DNA from: Martelella sp. HB161492
GTDB taxonomy: Bacteria > Pseudomonadota > Alphaproteobacteria > Rhizobiales > Rhizobiaceae
DNA: 64,000 nt
Direction of reading: 5' to 3'
Assembly: GCF_013184775.1 (NCBI RefSeq)
Contig: NZ_JAATVV010000011.1
Coordinates: 145,725 to 209,724, forward strand
Part shown: positions 46,396-55,798 of the stretch, piece by piece
Layout: the number at the start of each line of letters is the position of its first letter
Position numbering within the stretch: the stretch's first letter is position 1
The notes under the pieces: generated by a model
The model's database searches: none
The model's input: only the letters and a program-made list of their open reading frames with translations
Told to the model about the DNA's origin: nothing
Position numbers and translations under genes: made by a program

Positions 46396-47298
46396 ATGAG
46401 CACCTATGATCAGACATCGCTGGACAATCCGGAAGTCGCAGCACTCGGCCCCAGCCTGAAATTCTCCTTCGCCAACCGGCGGACCATGTCCAACTTCATC
46501 CAGACCGTGATCCTGTGGCTTCTCGCGCTGATTGCCGCCGTGCCGCTGATCTCGGTGCTCTGGATGCTGATCAGCCGCGGAGGTGCCCGGCTGAGCCTCG
46601 CCCTCTTCACCGAGCTTCCGCCTGCCCCAATGGAACAGGGCGGCGGTATCGGCAATGCCATTATCGGCACGCTGATCATGGTGGCGATCGGCGCACTGAT
46701 CTCCATTCCCGTCGGCGTGCTCGGCGGCATCTATACCGGCATGATCGCGCCGCGCAGCAGGCTTTCCATCGCTGTGCGGTTCATCGGCAAGGTGCTGACT
46801 GGCTTCCCCTCCATTCTTGCCGGTCTGTTCGTCTATGCCTGGCTGGTTGTGGAAATGAAGACCTATTCGGCGATCGCCGGCGGACTGTCGCTGTCGATCC
46901 TGATGCTGCCGACCGTCCTGCTGACGGCCGAGCAGGCCTTCCTCATGGTGCCGCAGCGGATGAAGGATGCCGCCTATGGAATGGGGTGCAATCCGACACA
47001 GGTCGCACTGAAAATTGTTTTGCCTACGGCGCTGCCAGGTGTTATGACCGGCGTGATGTTGGCTGTGGCCAGAGCGTCAGGCGAATCCGCGCCTATCCTC
47101 TTTACCGCAGCCTTTTCCAGCTACTGGCTTAAGAGCCTTACGGAGCCCACTGCATCGTTGTCGATCCTGATCTACAACTTTACGAAGCTGCCCTATGACA
47201 ACCAGATCCAACTCGCATGGTCCGCATCGCTCGTACTGGTTCTCATTGTACTGGTGTTCAACATCCTCAGCCGCTCCTTCGGTGGACGGCGCGTTTAA
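46396..47298 (+). CDS. pstA: Phosphate ABC permease PstA
   Basis: A 300-residue partner permease. Markers: IPVGVLGGIYTGMIAPRSRL, LTGFPSILAGLFVYAWLVVE and the contact loop MKDAAYGMGCNPTQVALKIV. It starts 17 bases after pstC. The last helix region ends with RRV. Confidence 0.94.
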   Translation: MSTYDQTSLDNPEVAALGPSLKFSFANRRTMSNFIQTVILWLLALIAAVPLISVLWMLISRGGARLSLALFTELPPAPMEQGGGIGNAIIGTLIMVAIGALISIPVGVLGGIYTGMIAPRSRLSIAVRFIGKVLTGFPSILAGLFVYAWLVVEMKTYSAIAGGLSLSILMLPTVLLTAEQAFLMVPQRMKDAAYGMGCNPTQVALKIVLPTALPGVMTGVMLAVARASGESAPILFTAAFSSYWLKSLTEPTASLSILIYNFTKLPYDNQIQLAWSASLVLVLIVLVFNILSRSFGGRRV

Positions 47299-47316
47299 CG
47301 GAAACTAAGGTCTGAA

Positions 47317-48150
47317 ATGATGACTGCGACAATGGAAATGAACAGCTTCTCCGAACAAGCTTTCGCCGATGACGGTTCGAAGGTTGCAATCGGTGCCAAG
47401 ATCGAAAAGATCTTCTATGGTGACTTCCTTGCCGTCCGTGACGCGAATGTCGATATCGAAAAGGGCAAGATCACCGGCTTCATCGGCCCGTCGGGCTGCG
47501 GCAAGTCGACGGTGCTGCGCAGCCTCAACCGCATGAACGATCTGATCCCGAGCTTCCATCTTGAAGGAACCGTTCAGTTTCTCGGCCAGGACGTCTATGG
47601 CAAGGAAGTGGATCCGGTCGTGGTTCGCCGCCATATCGGCATGGTGTTCCAGCAGCCGAACCCCTTCTCGATGAGCATTTTCGAGAATGTTGCCTTCGGC
47701 CTGCGCCTCAACGGCTACAAGGGTGATATCGCCGAACGCGTTCAGGCCGCTCTCGAGCGCGCCGCGCTGTGGAAGGAAGTCAAGGACAAGCTGAAGCAGA
47801 ATGGCCTTTCGCTTTCCGGCGGCCAGCAGCAGCGTCTCTGCATCGCCCGGGCGATCGCCACCCAGCCGACCGTTCTCCTGATGGACGAGCCCTGCTCCGC
47901 CCTTGACCCGATTGCCACACGTCAGATCGAAGAACTGATGATCGAACTCAAGCATGATTACACGGTCGCCATCGTGACCCACAACATGCAGCAGGCGATC
48001 CGTGTCGCCGACAAGACGGCTTTCTTCTCGGTCGAGATGTCGGCCGGTGGCCGTACCGGCTATCTGGTTGAAATGGGTGATACCAAGCAGCTGTTCGAAA
48101 ACCCGAAGGAAACCCTGACCAAGGAATATCTGGCTGGCGAGTTCAGCTGA
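47317..48150 (+). CDS. pstB: Phosphate ABC ATPase PstB
   Basis: A 277-residue ATPase: Walker [29 protein letters not shown] (a PstB hallmark), signature [14 protein letters not shown], Walker [13 protein letters not shown] and the switch His in IVTHNM. It powers PstCA. An alternative start two codons on (M-T-A-T) is possible. The operon ends here with a terminator: no phoU or phoB follows, unlike many rhizobial pst loci where phoU-phoB lie just behind pstB. Confidence 0.95.
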   Translation: MMTATMEMNSFSEQAFADDGSKVAIGAKIEKIFYGDFLAVRDANVDIEKGKITGFIGPSGCGKSTVLRSLNRMNDLIPSFHLEGTVQFLGQDVYGKEVDPVVVRRHIGMVFQQPNPFSMSIFENVAFGLRLNGYKGDIAERVQAALERAALWKEVKDKLKQNGLSLSGGQQQRLCIARAIATQPTVLLMDEPCSALDPIATRQIEELMIELKHDYTVAIVTHNMQQAIRVADKTAFFSVEMSAGGRTGYLVEMGDTKQLFENPKETLTKEYLAGEFS

Positions 48151-48183
48151 GCCGGCAGCGCCGGACATATGATGTTTCAGCAG

Positions 48184-48215
48184 GGGCGGCACTTGAATTC
48201 AGGTGCCGCCCTTCT
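48184..48215 (+). terminator. Terminator after pstB
   Basis: GGGCGGCAC (48184-48192) pairs with GTGCCGCCC (48203-48211), followed by TTCT; 34 bases after the pstB stop. Confidence 0.8.
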
Positions 48216-48401
48216 CGCAGCCGCGGCGGACTGACCTTGCCTGCGGCAGAATGCTATGCGAAAACAGGGCCCCGCAGCCGGCCGAAGTCCAGTGCTGCGC
48301 AAGCGCACCGCTTTGCGTGCCGCGCGCTGCCGGCCGCGACTGAGACGGTGAACACTTTAGGTCCGTATCGTTTCAACATGAGGGTTCAGGAAGGCTCGTG
48401 A

Positions 48402-49082
48402 ATGTTTCAGCACCGCCTCGACCTTAAGAAGATCGAAGAAAAGCTGCGCGAGACCCAGCGGCGGTTTGATGAAATCAACACGCATCTGACGATGCGGCGC
48501 GATGGCATGCCGGACAGCGTCGTGGAACGCATGATGGAGGGCTATTGCTACGTCGATGCCCTGCTCGTGAACCGGACCGACATTCTGCGCCTTGGCGAGC
48601 TTCACCACCTGCTGGAACTCAACCATCTTGTCCTTTGCGGCTCTGATGCCGCGCGGCGCCGAGAATTCGCCAATCACCTGAAACAGACGGAAGAGCATTT
48701 CTACGATCGCCAGATCGGCGATGTCGGCGGCTTGATCGAATGGTATGACCGCCACAAAAGCAAGCCGGTGCGCAAACGCGCGGCTGGTTTCTACGTTCGC
48801 GCGCTGAGCCGGCCGCAGCTCTTCATTGAGGGCAATCACCGCACCGGCGCCTTGATGATGAGCTATATTCTCGGTCGCGAGGGCAAGCCGCCCTTCGTGC
48901 TGACGCCGGAAAATGCCGAGGCCTATTTCAACCCGTCAACGCTGGCACGCGATGCCCACAAGGCCTCGATCGACGAACTGGTCAAGATCCCCAAGCTCAA
49001 GCGCTATTTCGCCAACTTCCTCAAGGAAACGGAAGATCCCGAGCTGGTCTGCATACCTCAATCACTGGCCGTGGCCTCCTGA
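48402..49082 (+). CDS. Fic-like protein with altered active site
   Basis: A 226-residue cytosolic protein. Residues 139-150 read QLFIEGNHRTGA, which matches the Fic/Doc motif HPFxEGNGR at F-I-E-G-N and R. But the catalytic His is replaced by Gln139, the following Pro by Leu, and the second Gly by His146. The flanks are helical, as in Fic folds, and the C-terminal third (ENAEAYFNPSTLARDAHKAS) is polar. Known Fic enzymes transfer AMP or other groups to hydroxyls of proteins; loss of the His would abolish that, so this may be a pseudo-enzyme or use another chemistry. AGGAAGG precedes the ATG by a good distance. It is a single gene with no antitoxin-like partner beside it. Confidence 0.72.
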   Translation: MFQHRLDLKKIEEKLRETQRRFDEINTHLTMRRDGMPDSVVERMMEGYCYVDALLVNRTDILRLGELHHLLELNHLVLCGSDAARRREFANHLKQTEEHFYDRQIGDVGGLIEWYDRHKSKPVRKRAAGFYVRALSRPQLFIEGNHRTGALMMSYILGREGKPPFVLTPENAEAYFNPSTLARDAHKASIDELVKIPKLKRYFANFLKETEDPELVCIPQSLAVAS

Positions 49083-49114
49083 CAAGGCCACGGCCTTTTG
49101 TTTTGCTTCGACTG

Positions 49115-50026
49115 TTATCGTTTTCCGGCTGCGGCAATGCGGGCCGCAAGGGCAGCGTTGTTCTTCACCAGCGCGATATTGGCGACAAGGCTCTTGCCTT
49201 CGGAAAGCTCATTGATGCGGGCGAGAAGATAAGGCGTTACATCTTTCTGGCCGATCCCTTTGCGCGCCACCTCGGCGACCGCCTTTTCGATCGTGCCGCT
49301 GATGAATTCATTGGTCAGCGCATCGCTGGCCGGAACAGGATTGGCAATCAGAATGCCGGTTCCCGTTTCGAGGCTGTCATGCAGCGCCATCGCATCGGCG
49401 ATCTCTTCTGCGCTATCGAGGCGATGATCGGCCTTGTGGCCGCTCTCACGCGTGAAGAAGGCCGGAAACTCATCCGTGCCGAAGGCAATCACGGGAACGC
49501 GCTGGGTTTCCAGATATTCAAGCGTCTTGGCGATATCGAGGATCGACTTGACCCCGGCGCAGACAACCGTCACCGCCGTGCGGCCGAGTTCGGTCAGGTC
49601 GGCTGAAATATCGAATGTCTGCTCGGCACCACGATGGACACCGCCGACGCCACCGGTCGCAAAAATGCGAATGCCGGCAAGGGCTGCAATCTTCATCGTT
49701 GCCGAAACGGTGGTTCCGGCCGTCTCGCCCCGCACCATGGCGACGGCGAGATCGCGACCGGATGCCTTGACGACGTTTTCCGCCTTGGCCAGCATTTCCA
49801 GTGCCGCTCTGTCGAGACCGGCATGCAGCTTGCCATCGATCACGGCAATCGTTGCCGGCACGGCACCATTTGCCCGCACCACCTCTTCCACGGCCAGCGC
49901 CGTCTCCAGATTTGCCGGATAGGGCATACCATGGGTAATGATGGTGGATTCCAATGCCACGACGGGCTTGCCATCTGCCAATGCGGCTTCGAGCTCTGCC
50001 CCGAGGATGATTTCAGCCTTTGCCAA
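49115..50026 (-). CDS. psuG: Pseudouridine-5'-phosphate glycosidase
   Basis: A 303-residue enzyme that cleaves pseudouridine 5'-phosphate to uracil and ribose 5-phosphate, the second step of pseudouridine breakdown. The conserved blocks are VVALESTIITHGMPYP (Glu26), ATGGVGGVHRGAEQTFDISAD and VVCAGVKSILD, which holds the catalytic Lys. The length is close to E. coli PsuG (312). The start is most likely the TTG at 50026: GGAG stands 8 bases before it, and the upstream ATG at 50083 would add residues unlike the family. This start overlaps the end of the kinase gene by 14 bases, so the two are coupled. Confidence 0.9.
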   Translation of the reverse strand: MAKAEIILGAELEAALADGKPVVALESTIITHGMPYPANLETALAVEEVVRANGAVPATIAVIDGKLHAGLDRAALEMLAKAENVVKASGRDLAVAMVRGETAGTTVSATMKIAALAGIRIFATGGVGGVHRGAEQTFDISADLTELGRTAVTVVCAGVKSILDIAKTLEYLETQRVPVIAFGTDEFPAFFTRESGHKADHRLDSAEEIADAMALHDSLETGTGILIANPVPASDALTNEFISGTIEKAVAEVARKGIGQKDVTPYLLARINELSEGKSLVANIALVKNNAALAARIAAAGKR

Positions 50027-51158
50027 TCTCTGTCTCCAATTCCGTTGAAATCTTTTCAAGCCTTGCAAGGTTTTCCGCCACAAAGCCTTCGCAGAGCGCG
50101 GGATGCACGCTCTTTTCCGTTTCCGTTGTCAGGCAGCCGATCAGCGCGCCCCTTCGCGCTGCGGCCACCAGATCGTCGCTCGCCGCATAATAATGCAGCG
50201 TACCGGCAATCATCGCGTCACCGGCGCCGGTCATATCGACAGGACAGGCCGGAACGACAGGCACGATGACCGTTGCCGTCGCCATTGATACGGCCATGCC
50301 CAGAACCCCGCAGGAAAGCACCACCTCAGCTGCGCCCGCCGCCCTCAGGGCCTCCGCTGCCGCGCGCATGCCATCACCATCGCGCGGAAACGAACGCCCG
50401 AGACAGGCGCTCGCTTCATCGAGATTCATGAACAGGAGATCGACCCCGGTCAGATCCTTCGGCAGCTTTGCGACCTTGGGCGTCGAAACGGCGTCAATTG
50501 CCAGCCGGAAGCGCGACTGCGCCCGCCGCTCTATCAGGCGGGCCAGCGTTTCAGCCGGCAGATTGCAATCTGCAAAGACCCAGCGCGCTGCCGCGATTGA
50601 TGGCCAGACCCGCTCGAGAAGCGCTGGCGTCAGCTGGTCGAAAATCGCCATATCGGCGATCCCGAAAGCCAGATCGCCGGAGGGTTCAAGAACGGCGACA
50701 TATTCCGCTGTGGTGGCGCCGGCAAGCGTGAAGACACCCGCCACATCCACATGATGTTCACGCAGGTCATGAATAAGCTGATGACCGCCCTCGTCCTCGC
50801 CGACAGCGGAGATGAACCCCGTGACGGCGCCAAGCCGGGCAAGATTTTCAGCAACATTGCGCGCAACACCGCCGAAGGAACGCAGGCTGGAGGCGGGATT
50901 CGAGGTGCCGGCAATCAGCGCCTCGCTGGACAGGTATTTGCGATCGATCACCGCACCGCCAATGGCGATCACCCGGTCTTCAGGCGCAACGACATAACCG
51001 CGCCCGAGAATATAGCCCTTGTCCATCAGCTGCACGACATGGGCGGCAACCGCCGAGCGCGACAGGCCCAGCGCATCGGCAATCTGCTGCTGACCGGCAA
51101 AGGGATTGTTGCGAATGAGGCGCAGCACCTGAATTTCCTGATCCCTGAGATCCGACAT
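50013..51158 (-). CDS. psuK: Pseudouridine kinase with N-terminal winged-helix DNA-binding domain
   Basis: A 381-residue two-part protein. Residues 1-55 are a winged helix-turn-helix (EIQVLRLIRNNPFAGQQQIA and DALGLSRSAVAAHVVQLMDK). Residues about 60-370 are a PfkB sugar kinase with SFGGVARNVAENLARLG near the start and the catalytic loop DMTGAGDAM near residue 310. The kinase phosphorylates pseudouridine for PsuG. The HTH suggests that the enzyme also senses substrate and controls its own operon, as proposed for HTH-ribokinase fusions. A 12-base inverted repeat lies 36 bases before the ATG. psuG follows with overlap. No pseudouridine transporter is next to the pair here. Confidence 0.9.
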   Translation of the reverse strand: MSDLRDQEIQVLRLIRNNPFAGQQQIADALGLSRSAVAAHVVQLMDKGYILGRGYVVAPEDRVIAIGGAVIDRKYLSSEALIAGTSNPASSLRSFGGVARNVAENLARLGAVTGFISAVGEDEGGHQLIHDLREHHVDVAGVFTLAGATTAEYVAVLEPSGDLAFGIADMAIFDQLTPALLERVWPSIAAARWVFADCNLPAETLARLIERRAQSRFRLAIDAVSTPKVAKLPKDLTGVDLLFMNLDEASACLGRSFPRDGDGMRAAAEALRAAGAAEVVLSCGVLGMAVSMATATVIVPVVPACPVDMTGAGDAMIAGTLHYYAASDDLVAAARRGALIGCLTTETEKSVHPALCEGFVAENLARLEKISTELETEIGKG

Positions 51159-51194
51159 TCCGAGACATCCATCGCTTGATTGCGGTCAGATAAT

Positions 51195-51222
51195 AACAGT
51201 AGTTATAAAAATAACAACTGTT
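51195..51222. promoter_or_regulatory. Long inverted repeat, likely operator of the psuK-psuG unit
   Basis: AACAGTAGTTAT (51195-51206) and ATAACAACTGTT (51211-51222) are inverted repeats with 11 of 12 bases matching, centred on AAAA. The site lies 36-64 bases before the psuK ATG, in the promoter area. The HTH of PsuK is the natural candidate binder. Confidence 0.7.
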
Positions 51223-51442
51223 TTAATCCAGCGGATCCGCGTAACCGATTTAAACCGATTGAGTTCGGCCCGCTCCCGGAAGCGGAATGGATATGCGTCA
51301 ACAGGCGGCAGGTTAATGATGCAATTTCGCCAAAGTTTACGCGGGAACCGCCTTTTTTCCTCGGCAGCGCGATGCTATAGCCCACAAGACTTTTTCATGA
51401 AGCAAGGGCCCGTTTGCGGTCCGGTATAGACGAGGATGAATA

Positions 51443-52657
51443 ATGACGAAGATCAAGGTGGCTAACCCGGTCGTCGATCTTGATGGCGACGAGATGACCC
51501 GCATCATCTGGCAGTTCATCAAGGAAAAGCTGATTTTCCCCTATCTCGATCTGCCGATCGAATATTACGACCTGTCGGTTGAAAACCGCGACGCCACCGA
51601 TGACCAGGTCACCGTCGATGCGGCCAACGCCATCAAGAAGTACGGCGTCGGCATCAAATGCGCCACCATCACCCCGGATGAAGCCCGCGTTGAGGAATTC
51701 AGCCTGAAGAAGATGTGGAAGAGCCCGAACGGCACGATCCGCAACATTCTCGGCGGTGTCATCTTCCGCGAACCGATCATCATGCAGAATGTTCCGCGCC
51801 TGGTTCCGGGCTGGACCCAGCCGATCATCGTTGGCCGTCACGCCTTCGGCGATCAGTACCGCGCCACCGATTTCAAGTTCCCGGGCAAGGGCAAGCTCTC
51901 GATCAAGTTCGTTGGCGACGACGGCACGACGATCGAGCATGACGTCTATGACGCACCGTCTGCCGGCGTTGCCATGGCCATGTACAACCGTGACGATTCG
52001 ATCCGCGATTTCGCCCGCGCCTCGTTCAACTACGCGCTTCAGCGCGGCGTTCCCTGCTATCTCTCGACCAAGAACACCATCCTCAAGGCCTATGACGGCC
52101 GCTTCAAGGATCTGTTCCAGGAAGTCTTCGACGCCGAATTCAAGACCAAGTTCGAAGAAAAGAAGATCTGGTACGAACACCGCCTGATCGACGACATGGT
52201 TGCCTCCGCGCTGAAGTGGTCCGGCGGATATGTCTGGGCCTGCAAGAACTACGACGGCGACGTCCAGTCCGATATCGTTGCCCAGGGCTTTGGTTCGCTC
52301 GGCCTGATGACCTCGGTTCTGATGACGCCGGATGGTCAGACGGTTGAAGCCGAAGCCGCACACGGCACGGTGACCCGTCACTATCGCCAGCACCAGAAGG
52401 GTCAGGAAACCTCGACAAACTCGATCGCATCGATCTTCGCCTGGACCCGTGGCCTCGCCCACCGCGCCAAGCTGGACGACAATGCCGAGCTGGCCAAGTT
52501 CGCTGAAACGCTGGAAAAGGTCTGCATCGACACCGTTGAGAGCGGCTTCATGACCAAGGACCTGGCCCTGCTGATCGGCCCCGACCAGCCCTGGCTCTCG
52601 ACCACGGCGTTCCTCGACAAGATCGACGAAAACCTGAAGAAGGCCATGGCTGCCTGA
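51443..52657 (+). CDS. icd: NADP-dependent isocitrate dehydrogenase
   Basis: A 404-residue TCA-cycle enzyme that converts isocitrate to 2-oxoglutarate and makes NADPH. It is the homodimeric type related to mitochondrial and cytosolic IDH, not the E. coli type: [20 protein letters not shown], the substrate-binding [23 protein letters not shown] and [20 protein letters not shown] are all present. No signal or oddity. Icd close to recA and alaS is common in rhizobia. Terminator follows. Confidence 0.96.
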   Translation: MTKIKVANPVVDLDGDEMTRIIWQFIKEKLIFPYLDLPIEYYDLSVENRDATDDQVTVDAANAIKKYGVGIKCATITPDEARVEEFSLKKMWKSPNGTIRNILGGVIFREPIIMQNVPRLVPGWTQPIIVGRHAFGDQYRATDFKFPGKGKLSIKFVGDDGTTIEHDVYDAPSAGVAMAMYNRDDSIRDFARASFNYALQRGVPCYLSTKNTILKAYDGRFKDLFQEVFDAEFKTKFEEKKIWYEHRLIDDMVASALKWSGGYVWACKNYDGDVQSDIVAQGFGSLGLMTSVLMTPDGQTVEAEAAHGTVTRHYRQHQKGQETSTNSIASIFAWTRGLAHRAKLDDNAELAKFAETLEKVCIDTVESGFMTKDLALLIGPDQPWLSTTAFLDKIDENLKKAMAA

Positions 52658-52688
52658 TTTCGGCGGCCACCTTTGCAGACACGATTGG

Positions 52689-52717
52689 AAAGCCCGGACG
52701 AGCGCCGGGCTTTCTCT
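52689..52717 (+). terminator. Terminator after icd
   Basis: AAAGCCCGG (52689-52697) and CCGGGCTTT (52705-52713) with a 7-base loop, then CTCT. Confidence 0.85.
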
Positions 52718-52755
52718 ATTGATTGCAACAGAAAATCTTACCGGGAGGACATTCA

Positions 52756-53370
52756 ATGACAGAGCTGACCTTTTTCACCAACCCGCAGTCGCGCGGTCGG
52801 ATCGCAAGGTGGATGCTTGAGGAAACGGGCGTGGATTACGACACCGAAATCCTGACCTATGATGGCACGATGAAGGCACCGGAATATCTGGCGCTCAACC
52901 CCATGGGCAAGGTTCCGGCGATCCGCCACAACGGCAGGATGATCACCGAATGTGCGGCCATCTGCGCCTATCTTGCCGACACCTTCCCGAATTCCGGACT
53001 GGCGCCCCGCCCCGAGGAACGCGCCGACTATTATCGCTGGATGTTTTTCGCAGCAGGCCCTCTGGAAGCATCCACGGCGGACAGTGCCCTGGGGGTGACA
53101 GTGCCGCAGGAGCGCCAGCGCATGGTCGGCTACGGTTCACGCGCCCACGTCATGGATGCGCTTGAAAGCGCCGTCGCCGGCAAAACCTATATCACCGGCG
53201 ACCGCTTCACCGCTGCCGATATCTATGTCGGCATGCAGATCATGTGGGGGCTGCGGTTCGCGACGATCGAGGACAGGCCAGGCCTTGGCGATTATGTCGC
53301 GCGCCTTTCGCAGCGCCCTGCCCTCAAGCGGGCCACCACAATGGACGACGCGGCTGCCGCAGCGATGTAG
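52756..53370 (+). CDS. Glutathione S-transferase family protein
   Basis: A 204-residue GST. The N-terminal thioredoxin-like domain (1-80) starts TFFTNPQSRGRIARWMLEET with the Ser/Arg pair that binds glutathione in bacterial classes, followed by LNPMGKVPAIRHNG and the ITECAAICAYLADTF block. The helical C-terminal domain includes ITGDRFTAADIYVG, the usual capping motif. Substrate unknown. GGGAGGA precedes the ATG. Confidence 0.9.
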   Translation: MTELTFFTNPQSRGRIARWMLEETGVDYDTEILTYDGTMKAPEYLALNPMGKVPAIRHNGRMITECAAICAYLADTFPNSGLAPRPEERADYYRWMFFAAGPLEASTADSALGVTVPQERQRMVGYGSRAHVMDALESAVAGKTYITGDRFTAADIYVGMQIMWGLRFATIEDRPGLGDYVARLSQRPALKRATTMDDAAAAAM

Positions 53371-53392
53371 CGAAGGGCGCAGCGCTTCGCTA
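53368..53392. terminator. Shared bidirectional hairpin holding both stop codons
   Basis: TAGCGAAG (53368-53375) pairs with CTTCGCTA (53385-53392). The first arm contains the GST stop, the second the stop of the convergent AraC gene. Confidence 0.6.
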
Positions 53393-54244
53393 AGGTTTCA
53401 GCGGCAGACAGATCTCCGTCAGCAGATCGCTCGGCGGCACGTCGCGCGGCGTGTTGAGATAGATCTCGAAGGGTGGCCGGTCTGCCGGCTCATGAGACGA
53501 TGAAACCAGCCATTGCCCGTAGAGCCAACCATAGGCCTTGTGCAATTCGGCATAGGGCCCCCTATGGGTCAGTACGGCATGGGGTCCGCCCGCAAGCTGC
53601 ACGATGTCCAGCCCGACCGGTGGCGTGAAGCCATCTGAGACGATGACCCCGGCAAAGGCGGACAGCGCTTCGGCGGCAACCAGATCGGGATCGTCATGAT
53701 AGATCCCGATCATCCGCATGTCCGGTTCGGCCTGCCCGGCGGCAAAGATGGCGCCCATGACCCGTTCAAAGCCTTTGCCGATGTCGATATAGGGACCCTT
53801 GTGCAGGACCCCGGCCACGTGGCGCGTTTCGAATATCCGCATTTCTACGTCAAACATGATTTCCGCTCCCTTTCTTAGCGGTTGGTCAAACAGCATATGC
53901 CGGCCACGCCCGCGATAGGCTGCCGGTGGCATGCCATATGCTGCCTTGAACTGCCTGTTGAAGGGAGGAACAGATGCATAACCCGCCCGGCTGGCGATCA
54001 CTGCAATCGCAGTATCCGAATTCACCAGCTGGTCGGCAGCACGGTGCAATCGCAGACGCTTGACCGTCTGCGTGATGGTTTCGCCATAGATGCCACGGTA
54101 GATACGGTGCCAGTGCCAGGGCGAGAGGCAGGCGATTTCAGCAATACGGGCAAAATCGAGGTCGTCATCGAGATGATCGTGAATATAGGCCATCACCCGG
54201 TTGAGACGGTCACCATAAACCTGAAATATTGGCTGCGCGCTCAT
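53390..54244 (-). CDS. AraC-family regulator with GyrI-like effector domain
   Basis: A 284-residue protein. An AraC double HTH is at the N-terminus (about residues 10-110; DDDLDFARIAEIACLSPWHW and AIAVIASRAGYASVPPFNRQ). A GyrI-like/SbmC effector domain is at the C-terminus (about 128-284), starting with VEMRIFETRHVAGVLHKGPY. This Rob-like order is the reverse of most AraC proteins. GyrI-like domains bind drugs and other small amphipathic compounds, so it may respond to a toxic compound, perhaps controlling the GST or a distant exporter. The start at 54244 follows GGGAG. Confidence 0.9.
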   Translation of the reverse strand: MSAQPIFQVYGDRLNRVMAYIHDHLDDDLDFARIAEIACLSPWHWHRIYRGIYGETITQTVKRLRLHRAADQLVNSDTAIAVIASRAGYASVPPFNRQFKAAYGMPPAAYRGRGRHMLFDQPLRKGAEIMFDVEMRIFETRHVAGVLHKGPYIDIGKGFERVMGAIFAAGQAEPDMRMIGIYHDDPDLVAAEALSAFAGVIVSDGFTPPVGLDIVQLAGGPHAVLTHRGPYAELHKAYGWLYGQWLVSSSHEPADRPPFEIYLNTPRDVPPSDLLTEICLPLKP

Positions 54245-54465
54245 CTTGAATTGCTCCCTTTCAACACCGCCCACCACACCACAAACCGTTTTGACAAATC
54301 TTGCGGAACTGCGCGCCGCCACGCATTTTCGCAGATTCGCCAGATCCGGCAGCGCTCAGCCGATCCCGGTGCGGAAAACACAATTTACCCACACTTGTGT
54401 CAAGATGGAAAACAAAAAAAGAACATCAACTGATAAAATGTTATTTTTCAGTGCCTTAATGGATC

Positions 54466-54491
54466 TTGCAAAACAGGAACAAAAAGTGTAC
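54466..54491 (+). promoter_or_regulatory. recA operator (TTG-N11-CAA)
   Basis: TTG (54466-54468), 11 bases, CAA (54480-54482) matches the operator described for R. etli recA. A GAAC-N7-GTAC overlap (54477-54491) is one base off the GAAC-N7-GAAC form. Located about 60 bases before the ATG, at a place where LexA would block transcription. Confidence 0.6.
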
Positions 54492-54547
54492 GAATAAGAC
54501 ATGAAGGCGGACCGCCTAGGCGACGGCGGCAACAAGGGATAAGATCG

Positions 54548-55630
54548 ATGGCAGACAATACTCTCCGACTCGTCGAGGAAAAATCAGTGAACAAGAGCAA
54601 GGCGCTGGAAGCAGCACTTTCGCAGATCGAACGCTCGTTCGGCAAGGGCTCCATCATGAAGCTCGGGGCCCAGGACAGCGTGGTCGAAATCGAGACGGTA
54701 TCGACGGGATCGCTCGGCCTCGATATCGCGCTCGGCATTGGTGGTCTGCCCAAAGGCCGCATCATCGAGATTTATGGCCCGGAAAGTTCCGGCAAGACGA
54801 CGCTTGCGCTGCAGACGGTCGCAGAAGCCCAGAAAAAAGGTGGTGTCTGCGGCTTCATCGATGCAGAACACGCGCTTGACCCGGTCTATGCCCGCAAGCT
54901 TGGTGTCAATCTGCATGATCTGCTGATTTCCCAGCCGGACACGGGAGAACAGGCGCTCGAGATCGTCGATACGCTGGTGCGCTCCGGTGCGCTGGATGTG
55001 ATCGTCATCGACTCGGTGGCGGCACTGACGCCGCGTGCGGAAATCGAGGGCGAGATGGGCGACAGCCTGCCGGGCATGCAGGCCCGCCTGATGAGCCAGG
55101 CGCTGCGCAAGCTGACAGCATCGATCTCGCGCTCCAACTGCATGGTCATCTTCATCAACCAGATCCGCATGAAGATCGGCGTCATGTTCGGCTCGCCCGA
55201 AACAACAACAGGCGGCAATGCACTGAAATTCTATGCCTCCGTGCGCCTTGACATCCGCCGCATCGGTTCGGTCAAGGATCGCGACGAGGTGATTGGCAAC
55301 CAGACCCGCGTCAAGGTCGTCAAGAACAAGATGGCACCGCCCTTCAAGCAGGTTGAATTCGACATCATGTATGGCGAAGGCGTCTCGAAGATGGGCGAAC
55401 TGGTCGACCTCGGCGTCAAGGCCGGGATTGTCGAGAAATCCGGTTCCTGGTTCTCCTATAACAGCCAGCGGCTCGGTCAGGGACGCGAGAATGCCAAGAC
55501 ATTCCTGCGTGAAAATCCACCATTGGCCGAGGAAATCGAGCTGGCACTGCGCCAGAACGCAGGCCTGATTTCCGAAGGCCTGCTGCAAAGCGACGACAGC
55601 GACGAGGCAACGGGCACCTCTGAGGATTAA
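54548..55630 (+). CDS. recA: Recombinase RecA
   Basis: A 360-residue DNA strand-exchange ATPase and activator of the SOS response. Walker A is GPESSGKT at 77-84, with RIEIYG-like lead-in; the [21 protein letters not shown]2 loop and the [17 protein letters not shown] acidic tail are present. AAGGGA stands before the ATG. Autocontrolled through LexA, with the operator upstream. alaS follows 168 bases later. Confidence 0.97.
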   Translation: MADNTLRLVEEKSVNKSKALEAALSQIERSFGKGSIMKLGAQDSVVEIETVSTGSLGLDIALGIGGLPKGRIIEIYGPESSGKTTLALQTVAEAQKKGGVCGFIDAEHALDPVYARKLGVNLHDLLISQPDTGEQALEIVDTLVRSGALDVIVIDSVAALTPRAEIEGEMGDSLPGMQARLMSQALRKLTASISRSNCMVIFINQIRMKIGVMFGSPETTTGGNALKFYASVRLDIRRIGSVKDRDEVIGNQTRVKVVKNKMAPPFKQVEFDIMYGEGVSKMGELVDLGVKAGIVEKSGSWFSYNSQRLGQGRENAKTFLRENPPLAEEIELALRQNAGLISEGLLQSDDSDEATGTSED

Positions 55631-55683
55631 TGGTCCCGACGGCCCTACCGGGTCCATTTCGGCATCTCATCCACAATCTATCC

Positions 55684-55725
55684 GGCGGCGGCGGCAATCT
55701 CACATTGGCGCCGCCCTTGTTTTTC
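55684..55725 (+). terminator. Terminator between recA and alaS
   Basis: GGCGGCG (55684-55690) can pair with CGCCGCC (55709-55715), followed by CTTGTTTTT. Confidence 0.65.
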
Positions 55726-55798
55726 TGGACAGGCAGCAGACGCACCGCTAAAAGCCTGTTGTTCTATGGGCAGTTCGATAACAGAGGCGTGACACAGT

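Noticed and set aside
51395..52756. Minus-strand 453-codon frame opposite icd.
   Set aside because: Shadow of the highly conserved icd gene.
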